The notes under the pieces were generated by a model. The model was not told the DNA's origin. It made no database searches and worked only from the letters and a program-made list of their open reading frames with translations. The position numbers and the translations under genes were made by a program. A stretch of DNA of 64,000 nucleotides from Devosia sp. 66-14. Lineage in GTDB: Bacteria > Pseudomonadota > Alphaproteobacteria > Rhizobiales > Devosiaceae. The DNA lies in contig MKVB01000004.1 in assembly GCA_001899085.1 (NCBI GenBank), forward strand, positions 20,231 through 84,230. The letters run 5' to 3'. Of the stretch, positions 23,996 to 32,288 are shown piece by piece (position 1 is the first letter of the stretch; each line of letters begins with the position of its first letter).

Positions 23996-25105
23996 ATGGT
24001 GACGACTGTGAGGATTGCGCGGCTCATTGCCCTTGTCGCCAACCGGATCGTGCTGACGGTCTATGTGTGGGTGGTGAAACTGTGGGAGTGGCCCGGCCTT
24101 CTCGCCGATGAGCGCCCCCGATTTGTCGTCGACGAGATCGTCGCGCCGGCCCGCGGCGACACCTACGCAATCGTGGTGAAATACGCCAAGTTCGGATTGG
24201 ACGATGGCGTCGCCGAGCTCGTTGCGGCGCTGGCGCGGCAGGGGGTGAACGTCATCCTCGTCTGCAACGGGCAACCGCGGCCCGAGCAGCTCGAGCGGCT
24301 GCGGGCCGATGCCCATCGCGTGCTGGTGCGCCGCAATATCGGCCGCGATTTCGGCGCCTACCGAGCCGCGACACTGCTGCTCGAGCGCGAGGGGCTCGTT
24401 CCCGACCGGCTGCTCTACTTCAACGACAGCGTGATCTATCTCGATGGTCCCGAGCTCGACCGGCTGATCGCGGCGCTGCTGATGTCGACGGCCGGCATGC
24501 TGGGGGCGTTCGAGAACCACGAGACACGGCACCATCTGGGGGCCTTCACCTTCGCCCACTCGGCCGATGTGCTGGCGGACCCCGCGGTGCGCCGGTTCTG
24601 GCGGCGCTACCGCGCCTACAGCTTGCGGCCGCATGCGATCCTGCGGGGCGAGATCCGGCTGACGACGCTGATCAAGAGCCGCGGGCACCGGCTCGACGTC
24701 GTCTACTCGGCGCAGCGGCTGGCGAGCGCGCTGCAGCAGCTGCCGGCAAGCGAGCTGGCGGGGCTCTGGCGCTACCTCCCCTCGCGCATCCGAGGCCGGG
24801 AAGCGGTCGGCGGGCCGGACTCGCCGGGCCTGCGCGACAGCCTCATCGACCAGCTGATGGCGAGCTTCATGAACAGCAACCAGGCGCATTACGGCTTCGG
24901 GCTGTTCTACCGCGTATTGAAGGCGCCGATCGTCAAGAAGGATCTCTTGGGCCGCGGCGTCTATCTCGAGCACCAGTGCCTGCGCATCCTCGACGACCTG
25001 CCGCCTGCGACGGCCCAGGCCGTAGTGCGCCTGCTCGCCAACCGCGGCCGGCCGGTGCGGTTGCGCGGCCTCTACCGCTTCCGCTACCGCAACGGGCTGA
25101 TCTAG
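23996..25105 (+). CDS. RgpF-like rhamnan-synthesis-type glycan protein
   Basis: This is a 369-residue protein of the rhamnan synthesis F family, found in polysaccharide gene clusters and thought to be glycosyltransferase-like. Family marks are TYAIVVKYAKFGL, VILVCNGQPRP, RRNIGRDFGAYRAA and LLYFNDSVIY, all within residues 55-160. The N-terminus has a hydrophobic stretch (IVLTVYVWVVKLWEW) that could anchor it to the membrane. No other polysaccharide genes are adjacent; an O-antigen-ligase-like gene lies 30 kb away. Confidence 0.78.
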   Translation: MVTTVRIARLIALVANRIVLTVYVWVVKLWEWPGLLADERPRFVVDEIVAPARGDTYAIVVKYAKFGLDDGVAELVAALARQGVNVILVCNGQPRPEQLERLRADAHRVLVRRNIGRDFGAYRAATLLLEREGLVPDRLLYFNDSVIYLDGPELDRLIAALLMSTAGMLGAFENHETRHHLGAFTFAHSADVLADPAVRRFWRRYRAYSLRPHAILRGEIRLTTLIKSRGHRLDVVYSAQRLASALQQLPASELAGLWRYLPSRIRGREAVGGPDSPGLRDSLIDQLMASFMNSNQAHYGFGLFYRVLKAPIVKKDLLGRGVYLEHQCLRILDDLPPATAQAVVRLLANRGRPVRLRGLYRFRYRNGLI

Positions 25106-25110
25106 CGTTG

Positions 25111-25344
25111 GGCATCGCGTATGGCTGCAGCGCGACCGACCAACCGGTGCGGGAAGAGTACCCCCACCCCTGTCCCCTCCCCGCAAGGGGGAGGGAGACG
25201 CCCTCACTGACGCTTGTGGTCCAGTCTCCTCCCCCTGGCGGGCAGGGCAATCGCATATGGAGCACTGACAGTAGTTGGATTGCCTTCTCCCACAAGGGGA
25301 GAAGGCAAGAGGTGCGTGTTGCCGCCATATGCGCAAGCTGCCCC
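25111..25344. repeat. Composite repeat: palindromic element plus degenerate TIR element
   Basis: At 25145-25242 lies a truncated copy of the CCGGTGCGG...CACCCCCACCCCTGTCCCC element, best seen at 41228-41363. It abuts GGGCAATCGCATATGG at 25245-25260, whose partner at the right end (CCATATGCG then GCTGCCC, 25325-25344) is degenerate. GGGCATCGCGTATGG at 25111 is a further relic of the same end. The whole 25106-25502 gap is otherwise empty. Confidence 0.55.
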
Positions 25345-25502
25345 GCAAGGGGGAGGGAGGGGCGCGGCGTCTCCTTGCACCCCAATTGCATCACATGCCC
25401 CCCTGCGCTACATAGCCCCATGCCGCATCGCGCGGTGACGCATCCTGGACGGCCTTGATGCGCGGGTTTATCGATCGGGGACGGCCCCGGAGGTATCGAC
25501 CC

Positions 25503-26663
25503 ATGTCTCCGTCCACGAATGCCAAAGCTCCCCTCAGCCGTCATCTGCCGCCGCGAACGCTGATCACCCTCGCCATCGCCTGGGGCGTGGTGGTGGTGTT
25601 CATGCTCGGCGGCCCCACCTGGCTGCATGCGCCGATCGACGCGGTGGTCGCCGTCATCTGCTTCGTCGTGATCTTTGCCACCATCCTCGTTGCCGCCTTC
25701 GGCGTGGTGCACGAAGCCGATTACCTGGCGCATCGGCTGGGCGAGCCCTATGGCACGCTGATCCTGACGCTCTCGATCGTCTCGATCGAGGTGATCCTGA
25801 TCGCCGCGGTGCTGCTCGGGCCCGGCGAGAACCCCACCATCGGCCGCGACTCGATCTTTGCGGTGATGATGATCATCCTCAACCTGGTGATGGGCATCTG
25901 CCTGCTGCTCGGCGGCCGGCGCTTCGGCGAGCAGGAATACAATTCGCAGGGCGCGCTCGCCTATATCTCGATGACCCTGCTGCTCGGTGGCATCGGACTG
26001 ATCCTCCCCAACACGCTCAGCAGCGGCGATGGCACGTTCCTGCCGGCGCAGGCGGTGGCCTTCGCGCTTCTCACCATCGTGCTCTACGCGGCGTTCCTCC
26101 TGATGCAGACGCGCGCCTATCGGCGCTACTTCATCCAGCCCGATCTCGGTTCGCTGACCATTCCGCTCGACAATGGCGGCACGCCGACCGAACGCGCGCC
26201 GGTCGATCGGCGTGGCGTTGTCATTCACTCGGTGCTGCTGGTGGCGCTGATGCTGCCCATCGTGCTGCTCGCGCACGACCTGGCGCTGGTCATCGATTTC
26301 GGCATCGCGGCGGTCGGGGCGCCGCTGGCGCTGGGTGGCGTGCTGATCGCCATCATCTTCTTCACCCCGGAATCGATCACCGCCATCAAGGCGGCGCTCG
26401 ATAACCAGCTGCAGCGCTCGATCAACCTCTGCCTCGGGGCGTTCGTTTCGACCGTGGGGCTCACCGTGCCGGCGGTGCTGATCGTCGGGCTGCTGACCGG
26501 CAAGCGAGTGGTGATGGGGGTGACGCCGAGCGAAACGGTGCTGCTGCTGCTGACCGTCGGGCTCACCACGCTGACCTTCCTCGGCCAGCGCGCCTCGGCC
26601 CTCCAGGGCACCCTCCACCTGACGCTGTTCGCCGTGTTCGGCGTGCTGCTCTTCGTCACCTGA
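25503..26663 (+). CDS. chaA: Calcium/proton (ChaA-type) antiporter
   Basis: This is a 386-residue membrane protein of the Ca2+:cation antiporter superfamily, CAX/ChaA branch. It exchanges Na+ or Ca2+ (possibly K+) for protons. About eleven helices are predicted. The two alpha-repeat motifs are seen: SIVSIEVILIAAVLLG with its acidic residue (about residues 92-107) and IIFFTPESITAIKAALDN (about 283-300). An acidic or polar loop separates the halves. GGAGGT precedes the ATG at 25503. Confidence 0.9.
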   Translation: MSPSTNAKAPLSRHLPPRTLITLAIAWGVVVVFMLGGPTWLHAPIDAVVAVICFVVIFATILVAAFGVVHEADYLAHRLGEPYGTLILTLSIVSIEVILIAAVLLGPGENPTIGRDSIFAVMMIILNLVMGICLLLGGRRFGEQEYNSQGALAYISMTLLLGGIGLILPNTLSSGDGTFLPAQAVAFALLTIVLYAAFLLMQTRAYRRYFIQPDLGSLTIPLDNGGTPTERAPVDRRGVVIHSVLLVALMLPIVLLAHDLALVIDFGIAAVGAPLALGGVLIAIIFFTPESITAIKAALDNQLQRSINLCLGAFVSTVGLTVPAVLIVGLLTGKRVVMGVTPSETVLLLLTVGLTTLTFLGQRASALQGTLHLTLFAVFGVLLFVT

Positions 26664-26742
26664 TTCAACCCGCCCGCCGGCAGGACGACCTGCCGGAGCA
26701 TCGGGCCACCGGGGACGACCCCTCCTGACCAGGAGGGCGCTC

Positions 26743-26922
26743 ATGCCCACCACGCTTCCCAACCTCTGCGCGCTGCTCGGCTGCCTCGCCGGCTATGTGC
26801 TCGCCTGTCTCGTCGCCGCCCTTGGGCCGCTCGATGCACAGGCAGCAGCGCTCCTCACCGCCGTCCTGCCCTCCGCCAGCGGCCTCGCCGCCTGGCTGGT
26901 GGGCCGGCATTTCGACACCTGA
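26743..26922 (+). CDS. 59-residue two-helix membrane protein upstream of the atpB paralogue
   Basis: The frame begins [20 protein letters not shown] and ends WLVGRHFDT, with two hydrophobic segments split by [18 protein letters not shown] gives a strong ribosome-binding site. It ends 23 bases before the atpB-like start and is probably cotranscribed. Small hydrophobic proteins precede subunit a in many ATP synthase operons (AtpI, AtpQ/R), but this one is too short to assign. Confidence 0.55.
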   Translation: MPTTLPNLCALLGCLAGYVLACLVAALGPLDAQAAALLTAVLPSASGLAAWLVGRHFDT

Positions 26923-26945
26923 TCTCACAACCAGCAAGGACCACC

Positions 26946-27695
26946 ATGGCCGATCCCGTCCACCAGTTCGTCGTCGAACCGATCTTCCCGCTGCCGCCGC
27001 TCGGCGCAGTGGATCTGAGCCTCACCAACGCCGCCGCCTATATGCTGCTGACGGGGGCGATGGGCGCCGGCTTCATGATCTTTGCGGGTCGCCGGCGACA
27101 GCTGGTGCCGGGGCGGATGCAGCTCGTCGCCGAGCTGCTCTATCAGGCGATCGAGAACCTGGTGGTGGGCGCCATCGGCCGCGAGGGCATGCGGTTCTTC
27201 CCGCTGGTGTTCTCGCTGTTCAGTTTCATCCTCGTCGCCAACATGATCGGCATGTTCCCGTTCGCCTTCACGGTCACCGCGCAGATCGTCGTCACTGGCG
27301 CACTGGGCCTCCTGGTCTTCGCCGTGGTCACCGTCTACGGCCTCTGGCGCAATGGCGTCCGGTTCCTCAAGATCTTCATGCCGAGCGGCGTGCCGGTCTA
27401 TCTCGCGCCGCTGATCGTGCCGATCGAAATCATCTCTTACCTCTCCCGCCCGGTGAGCCACTCGGTCCGCCTGTTCGCGGTGATGCTGGCCGGACACATC
27501 ACGCTGAAAGTCTTCGCCGGCTTCATCGTCGACCTCTCGAGCCTCGGCCCGCTCGGCATGGCAGCCACCATCGCGCCGCTGGCAATGACCGTCGGGCTGA
27601 CGGCGCTGGAGCTGCTGATGGCGGTGATCCAGGCCTATGTGTTCACCATGCTGACCTGCATGTACCTCAGCGACGCGATGCATCCGGGGCACTGA
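26946..27695 (+). CDS. atpB: F-type ATP synthase subunit a, orphan copy
   Basis: This is a 249-residue F0 subunit a with the full alphaproteobacterial layout: [14 protein letters not shown] at the start, [20 protein letters not shown], and [20 protein letters not shown] carrying the essential proton-path Arg. It ends [21 protein letters not shown]. The usual FANMLAGH is FAVMLAGH here. The normal neighbours (atpI before, atpE and atpF after) are missing; downstream is a convergent oxidoreductase. It is therefore likely a second, diverged copy. CAAGGA precedes the ATG. Confidence 0.92.
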   Translation: MADPVHQFVVEPIFPLPPLGAVDLSLTNAAAYMLLTGAMGAGFMIFAGRRRQLVPGRMQLVAELLYQAIENLVVGAIGREGMRFFPLVFSLFSFILVANMIGMFPFAFTVTAQIVVTGALGLLVFAVVTVYGLWRNGVRFLKIFMPSGVPVYLAPLIVPIEIISYLSRPVSHSVRLFAVMLAGHITLKVFAGFIVDLSSLGPLGMAATIAPLAMTVGLTALELLMAVIQAYVFTMLTCMYLSDAMHPGH

Positions 27696-27758
27696 CGGGG
27701 CAGCGGAGGCCGGCGCCGGCGCGGCCGAAACTTCCGCCATTGGCCTCCATAGGCAGCC

Positions 27759-28727
27759 CTATTGCGCGGCGAGGTGCTGGATTGCCAGCACCACGGCACC
27801 GCGCTTGCGGCCGCTGTCGACATAGCCATAGGCCTCCCGGATTTCTTCGAACCGATAGACGCGGTCGATCACCGGCTTGATCGTCCCGGCTGCCAGCAGG
27901 TCGGCCAGCAGTTGCAGGTCCTCGGGCCGCTCCGCCGATGTGCCGCCGATAATGCGCCGGCCGCCTTTGGGCCGACGGAACATGTCTTCGGGCGCGGCCA
28001 GCACCGCCAGCAGCGCCCCGGTCGGCGCGAGGACCGGTTCGCATCGGGCGAAGGGGGCGTTCCCGACCGTATCCATCACCAGGTCGTAGACCGCGTGCTC
28101 GCTCGCGAAATCCGTCGTTGCATAGTCGATCACCCGGTCAGCCCCGAGCGCGCGCACCAGCCCGGCATTGCCCGCGCTGCAGACCCCGGTGACCTCGGCG
28201 CCGAAGTACCTGGCCAGTTGCACGGCGTAGGCGCCGACGCAGCCCGAGGCCCCGTTGACCAGCACCTTCTGCCCCGGCCGGATCCCGGCGCGGTTGAAAA
28301 AGTCCAGCGCCGTGACGCCGCCGAATGGCACGCCTGCCGCCTCCTCGAAGGCGAGGTCCGCCGGCATCAGCGCGACGCACTCGTCCTCGCGCACCAGCTT
28401 GTACTCGGCGTGGCAGCCAAAGACGTCGATGCCGAACACCCGGTCGCCCGGCTTGGACCTGGTCACTGCCCTGCCGACCGCCTCGACCGTCCCGGCGAAC
28501 TCGACGCCCAGCACCTGCTTGCGCGGCCCGAAGATGCCGAGCACCAGCCGCCCGGGGATCGCGAACGGCTTTGGCAGATTGAAGGCCCGCATCCGCGCAT
28601 CGCCCGAGGTGACCGAACTTGCCACCATCCGGACGAGCAGGTCGCGCTCGCCCGGCACGGGCTTGGGCACCTCCACGATCGAAACGACGTCGGGGGGGCC
28701 GTATTTCTTGTAGACAGCAGCTCTCAT
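27759..28727 (-). CDS. Medium-chain dehydrogenase/quinone oxidoreductase
   Basis: This is a 322-residue zinc-independent medium-chain reductase: GroES-like N-terminal half (GVEFAGTVEAVG; KPGDRVFGID), NADPH-binding GASGCVGAYAVQLAR near residue 150, and the quinone-reductase-style C-terminus RFEEIREAYGYVDSGRKRGAVVL. The likely reaction is NADPH-dependent reduction of quinones or enones. GGAGGATGCC is an excellent ribosome-binding site for the ATG at 28727. It is 59 bases downstream of the XRE regulator and reads in the same direction, so it is probably in that operon. Confidence 0.9.
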   Translation of the reverse strand: MRAAVYKKYGPPDVVSIVEVPKPVPGERDLLVRMVASSVTSGDARMRAFNLPKPFAIPGRLVLGIFGPRKQVLGVEFAGTVEAVGRAVTRSKPGDRVFGIDVFGCHAEYKLVREDECVALMPADLAFEEAAGVPFGGVTALDFFNRAGIRPGQKVLVNGASGCVGAYAVQLARYFGAEVTGVCSAGNAGLVRALGADRVIDYATTDFASEHAVYDLVMDTVGNAPFARCEPVLAPTGALLAVLAAPEDMFRRPKGGRRIIGGTSAERPEDLQLLADLLAAGTIKPVIDRVYRFEEIREAYGYVDSGRKRGAVVLAIQHLAAQ

Positions 28728-28786
28728 GGCATCCTCCTTCAAGGGGCGCGGGGGGGCAGTCTCGAGGGTTGGTTCAGGCTCGGCCG

Positions 28787-29014
28787 TCAGCCCTTGGGCG
28801 GCTGGGCCTTCCACTGGAAGACCTCGCCGATCGGCACGCCGAACACTTCGGCGATGCGGAACGCCGCCTCCAGCGACGGCGAGTATTTGTTCTGCTCGAT
28901 GGCGGCGATGGTCTGCCGGGTCATGCCGATGCGATCGGCCAGTTCCTGCTGCGTCATCTCGTCATGGTCGAAACGCAGCCGGCGGATAGTGTTGGAAATC
29001 GGCGGCGCGGCCAT
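28787..29014 (-). CDS. XRE-type helix-turn-helix regulator
   Basis: This is a 75-residue Cro/CI-type protein, with MTQQELADRIGMTRQTIAAIEQ as the helix-turn-helix and a YSPSLEAAFRIAEVFG dimer helix, of the short YgzD-like class. The start overlaps the stop of the membrane protein gene by one base (TGATG). Membrane protein plus short XRE pairs are common; the regulator usually represses its own operon. A 21-bp-spaced direct repeat lies in the promoter of the operon. Confidence 0.92.
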   Translation of the reverse strand: MAAPPISNTIRRLRFDHDEMTQQELADRIGMTRQTIAAIEQNKYSPSLEAAFRIAEVFGVPIGEVFQWKAQPPKG

Positions 29015-29478
29015 CAGCCCAGCACCCGGAAGCGGATGATGACGATGATCTCGGCCAGCACATTGGTGGCGACGGCGGCCAGCAACAGCGCGTTGGCCAT
29101 GACGATGGCAAAGCTCCCGACCGGGTCGGCCGGAAAACCCGCCGCAAACTCCCGGCCCCAGAGCAGCGCCGCCGCCGAGATCCCGAGCACTGCCCACTCG
29201 AACAGCGGCTTGGCGATCCGGGCCGCGCTGCCCTCCAGCTGCTTTTCCAGCTCGTCCGGGCCGGCGCCAAAATCCTTGAGCCGCCGCCGCGAGGCGAAGA
29301 GGTTCAGCCCAAGCAGCAGCACCACCGTGATGCCCATGCAGATGAGGAACAGCGTCCACAGCGCCTGCCCATCGAGCGCCCGCGCCCCAACGCCGCGCCA
29401 GACCTCGGAAAAATAGTAGCCCCACACCACCAGCGTGGTGACGACGGCGATCCAGGCAGTCTTCTCGCGGAAGGCCAT
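29014..29478 (-). CDS. Four-helix membrane protein paired with an XRE regulator
   Basis: This is a 154-residue protein with four predicted membrane helices (residues about 7-25, 39-59, 91-111, 122-147) and a charged cytoplasmic loop (FASRRRLKDFGAGPDELEKQLE). The ATG at 29478 has GGAG upstream. This type occurs widely next to short XRE regulators but has no proven function. It is the first gene of a probable three-gene operon. Confidence 0.8.
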   Translation of the reverse strand: MAFREKTAWIAVVTTLVVWGYYFSEVWRGVGARALDGQALWTLFLICMGITVVLLLGLNLFASRRRLKDFGAGPDELEKQLEGSAARIAKPLFEWAVLGISAAALLWGREFAAGFPADPVGSFAIVMANALLLAAVATNVLAEIIVIIRFRVLG

Positions 29479-29508
29479 GTGACGCGCTCCATGCACAGTT
29501 TGCTGGGT

Positions 29509-29546
29509 GTCATATCGAGTATTCTGTACGTTATGTCTAGTATCTT
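29509..29546. promoter_or_regulatory. Two imperfect direct repeats in the XRE operon promoter
   Basis: GTCATATCGAGTATTCT at 29509-29525 and GTTATGTCTAGTATCTT at 29530-29546 match at 12 of 17 positions, with a 21-base period (two helical turns). They lie 31-68 bases upstream of the start at 29478 in an AT-rich patch, as expected for operator sites. Confidence 0.5.
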
Positions 29547-29690
29547 TAACATAGTGACGAAGATTTTTGGCGCCTCCCGCTACCTGACGGAGGGGAGCGA
29601 CGTGTTCCTCGTCCGGCATGCATCGTGCATCGCGAGATCGTCGGAGACGGATAGCGACCAAGCTAGCGGTGTTAGACACCGTGGTGGCCG

Positions 29691-30093
29691 ATGACCTGGC
29701 AGTTCCGCGATCGGGTCGATGCGCTGTTCGGCGTGCAGTTGGGCACCGACATCAACCGCGCGCCCCCACCCACTGCCAGGGGCAGATCCGCCGACCCGGC
29801 AAGACCCAACTGATCCTGGTCACCGACCACTACGAGGGCGGCGACAAAGAGCAACTACTGGCTCGCGCGGCGCAGGTGGTGGATAGCGGCGTCAACCTGA
29901 TCGTCCTGCTGGCCCTCAACGACGCTGGCCGCCCAGGCTACGACCCCACCATCGCCCAACACTTCGCCGCGCTTGGGGCGCCGGTGTTTGCCTGCACGCC
30001 AGATCTGTTCCCGAGCTGATGGCAACGGCCCTGAGCCAGCGGGATGTGAGTAGCTGGGCGGCGCAGAACGATACTGCGGCGGTGCGGGGGTAG
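29691..30093 (+). pseudogene. Remnant of a VWA-domain (CoxE-like) protein
   Basis: Three frames read in sequence give the C-terminal part of a von Willebrand A protein: FGVQLGTDINRA (with the MIDAS Thr), then RRPGKTQLILVTDHYEGGDK (MIDAS Asp) through FACTPDLFP, then ELMATALSQRDVSSWAAQND to a stop at 30093. Frameshifts are near 29762 and 30012, and the N-terminal half of the gene is absent. Intact relatives are CoxE/MoxR-associated VWA proteins. The decay borders the low-GC ABC-3C operon. Confidence 0.75.
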
Positions 30094-30238
30094 GGGTGTG
30101 CCTGCTTCGGGCGCGGAGAGGGTGCTGGCAGCTTGTGTATAGGCGCCTCCCAACCGGAGGTCGAGGCACGGCAACAGGCAGAAGCGAGTAGCTAAGATAC
30201 TGGCGCTCTGACGATCGTCGCTTGCCCCGTTGTAGACG

Positions 30239-32047
30239 TCAGAACTCGGCCATCTTGAACAACCGACCGTCATCCCCACTGTCGTTGAGGCGCAAGACAA
30301 TCTCATCAGATGAGAATTCTATGCGCTTGCCGTCGGCGTCTCGGGGCACATCCGCGTCAATCACCGAGAGTATGTACTGGGTCTTTCCTGTGCGAATAAC
30401 GTCGTGGACTACCTCCAAGAAGAGGCGCTTCTTACGATCGTCCAAACCCTCTAGGATGCCATCGTGATAGACAAAATGGTAGAACGCAGCGTCCTCGTAA
30501 GCCTTCAGGATCGAAAGATCGAAGAGGGCGCAAAGTAGTTGCTTGTAGCTCTTGCCCTCCGACTGGCGGGACGCCTTTGCTGAGCCTCGTTCCTTGAGTT
30601 CGACGGGGAATTCAACATTCCCTGTTGCATTCTGTCGGACATAAAAGAGTCCCTCATGGTCGAGGACGCGCCTACAGAACGCGTTGAAGTTTTCGGCAAT
30701 CTTCTGTCGGGCAGCTGTACCTCGCGACACGATAGCCTTGATCTCATCGACGACCAGGCTACGGTCGCGCTTTAGGGCGCTGATCTCGCTCTCTAGGTCG
30801 GCGATCGCGCTCAACCGATCTCGCTGACCTTCCAAGTAGGTCAACTCGGCGCGTTGGTCGGCGAGGTTTCTCTGGAGTGCCTTGAACTTTTCTAAGGTGA
30901 CCGACCCCCGCAAGATGCTCTGATATTCTTGGCGCTTCGCGTCCTCTATGGCGCGCTCTGAGCGCAGTTGCTCCTGATCGGCTTCCAATTCCTTACGCCG
31001 CGATCGCAAGGTTCGATTTCTCTCGACCGTTATCTCGCGGTTGAACGCGACGAGGTCTTCGTAGGATTTCTTGAGCTGTCCTTGGAAGTGGATTTCACTC
31101 TCGGCGAAAATCTCCTGAACTTGCGCGAGATCAAAATCCATTTTGGACGCCAGGGACGCATCGATATTTCTGAGGTCGATACGTATGTTGTAAAGCTGCT
31201 CGTTGATCTCCGAGATCCGTGCCTCAATCACATCGACCAGCTCGTGCATCAGGCGTCGTTCTTCGGCGCTGAACTCAAAGCGATCAAGTTGCGCCTCAGT
31301 TTCGACGAGCTGCGCATTCAAATTCTGTATCTCTGCGTCCAAGCGAAGAAGATCACTCTCCTCGACCTGTAGCTCTCCCTGCTTCTTTGTCCTTTCGTCC
31401 TCCATCTTCTCGATCTTTGCGTCGAGGTCGTATTTTCTCTTAATTGGTCTCTCGTCAAAACCTAGAAGCGTCATCACAAACGGCTTCCAGCTAACATGCG
31501 AACCGATCGAGAATTTCTGGAGCTGCAGCACGTCGTTGTAGTCGTCCTGCGTCCGGAGGAAGTACGACAGTGCCATCCGGTAAGTGTATGGCTTAATGAC
31601 CGTCAGGTTTAGGATGCCGTCCACCAGTTCTCGCGCGGCAGTAAGGTTGACATCTGGATGGTCCCAGGCCTCCTTGGGCAAATTCTCCAGGTTCTGCCCC
31701 TTGTCTCCATGCCTCGTAAGGGAGATCTGTGTGTTGTTCTCTACAGACCGCCGGATTGTTAGGTAGTCACCTGAGTTCAACGCGATTTCGATGAAGAACG
31801 TGAAGCGCAGGAAGCGATCGGCGTGGGTCTCAAGGAAGTGCTTTGTTCCCGAGATGTCCTTCAAAAACATGAAGTCGATTAGATGAACCAGCGTGGTTTT
31901 CCCCAGATTGTGGGAATCCTTCTTGTCATCCTTAAGGTCGGTGACGGCGCCGTAGACCACGTTCAGGATGTCGGCCTGATCACGCGCGTTGAAATCTATC
32001 GGCGAGAACTGATCGATGCGGTTCGAATAGATGCGGCTGATCTGCAT
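30239..32047 (-). CDS. ABC-3C system ATPase (coiled-coil, DUF2326)
   Basis: This is a 602-residue SMC/Rad50-like ABC ATPase. It starts at the ATP head with MQISRIYSNR. A non-standard Walker A (DSHNLGKTTLVHLIDF, residues 44-59) has Lys50 and Thr51. A long coiled coil runs from about 205 to 465, with many Glu/Arg/Leu heptads. The C-terminal DUF2326 head region begins with GKSYKQLLCALFDLSILKAY (498-517), followed by a Walker-B-like FYHFVYHDGILEGLD (522-536). It is the third gene of a tightly packed operon. ATPases of this type are the motor of ABC-three-component conflict systems. GC is well below that of the neighbours. Confidence 0.88.
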   Translation of the reverse strand: MQISRIYSNRIDQFSPIDFNARDQADILNVVYGAVTDLKDDKKDSHNLGKTTLVHLIDFMFLKDISGTKHFLETHADRFLRFTFFIEIALNSGDYLTIRRSVENNTQISLTRHGDKGQNLENLPKEAWDHPDVNLTAARELVDGILNLTVIKPYTYRMALSYFLRTQDDYNDVLQLQKFSIGSHVSWKPFVMTLLGFDERPIKRKYDLDAKIEKMEDERTKKQGELQVEESDLLRLDAEIQNLNAQLVETEAQLDRFEFSAEERRLMHELVDVIEARISEINEQLYNIRIDLRNIDASLASKMDFDLAQVQEIFAESEIHFQGQLKKSYEDLVAFNREITVERNRTLRSRRKELEADQEQLRSERAIEDAKRQEYQSILRGSVTLEKFKALQRNLADQRAELTYLEGQRDRLSAIADLESEISALKRDRSLVVDEIKAIVSRGTAARQKIAENFNAFCRRVLDHEGLFYVRQNATGNVEFPVELKERGSAKASRQSEGKSYKQLLCALFDLSILKAYEDAAFYHFVYHDGILEGLDDRKKRLFLEVVHDVIRTGKTQYILSVIDADVPRDADGKRIEFSSDEIVLRLNDSGDDGRLFKMAEF

Positions 32048-32048
32048 T

Positions 32049-32288
32049 CTAATGCTCCCGATATTCCAGGGAGTCGTTCTTAGGATGGTATTCCAGCCTC
32101 CCGAGCAAGTAGAGCAAGCTTAGGGCCGGCAAGAACACAAGGTCGGCGTCAGACCCGACGAGCCGAACAATCTTCGACCGAAGGGACTGAAATTCCATGA
32201 CCCGACGACGTCGCACCTCACGAAGAGCGAGGGAAGACACCCGGAGAACGGACACGTCGAGATTCATATGCTTCTGCGGGGTAATCAT
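32049..32288 (-). CDS. ABC-3C middle component (MC6-like)
   Basis: This is a 79-residue protein: MITPQKHMNLDVSVLRVSSL at the start, a central charged helix (RRRRVMEFQSLRSKIV) and FLPALSLLYLLGRLEYHPKN near the end. The pattern K-H-x5-S-x5-SSL, then a final LLYLLGxLE strand-helix, matches the short middle components (wHTH-like adaptors) of ABC-three-component systems. The start overlaps the nuclease gene by four bases, and one base separates the stop from the ATPase start. Middle components are thought to connect the ATPase to the effector. Confidence 0.8.
   Translation of the reverse strand: MITPQKHMNLDVSVLRVSSLALREVRRRRVMEFQSLRSKIVRLVGSDADLVFLPALSLLYLLGRLEYHPKNDSLEYREH

Noticed and set aside
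24933-26762. 609-codon minus-strand frame opposite the antiporter gene
   Set aside because: Composition is Gln/His/Arg/Asp-rich without hydrophobic cores; the plus-strand frame encodes a clear antiporter.
26743-27695. Part of an N-type ATPase operon
   Set aside because: Only subunit a is present; no atpD, atpC, atpE, atpF or atpA homologue lies next to it, and its sequence is of the ordinary alphaproteobacterial F-type.
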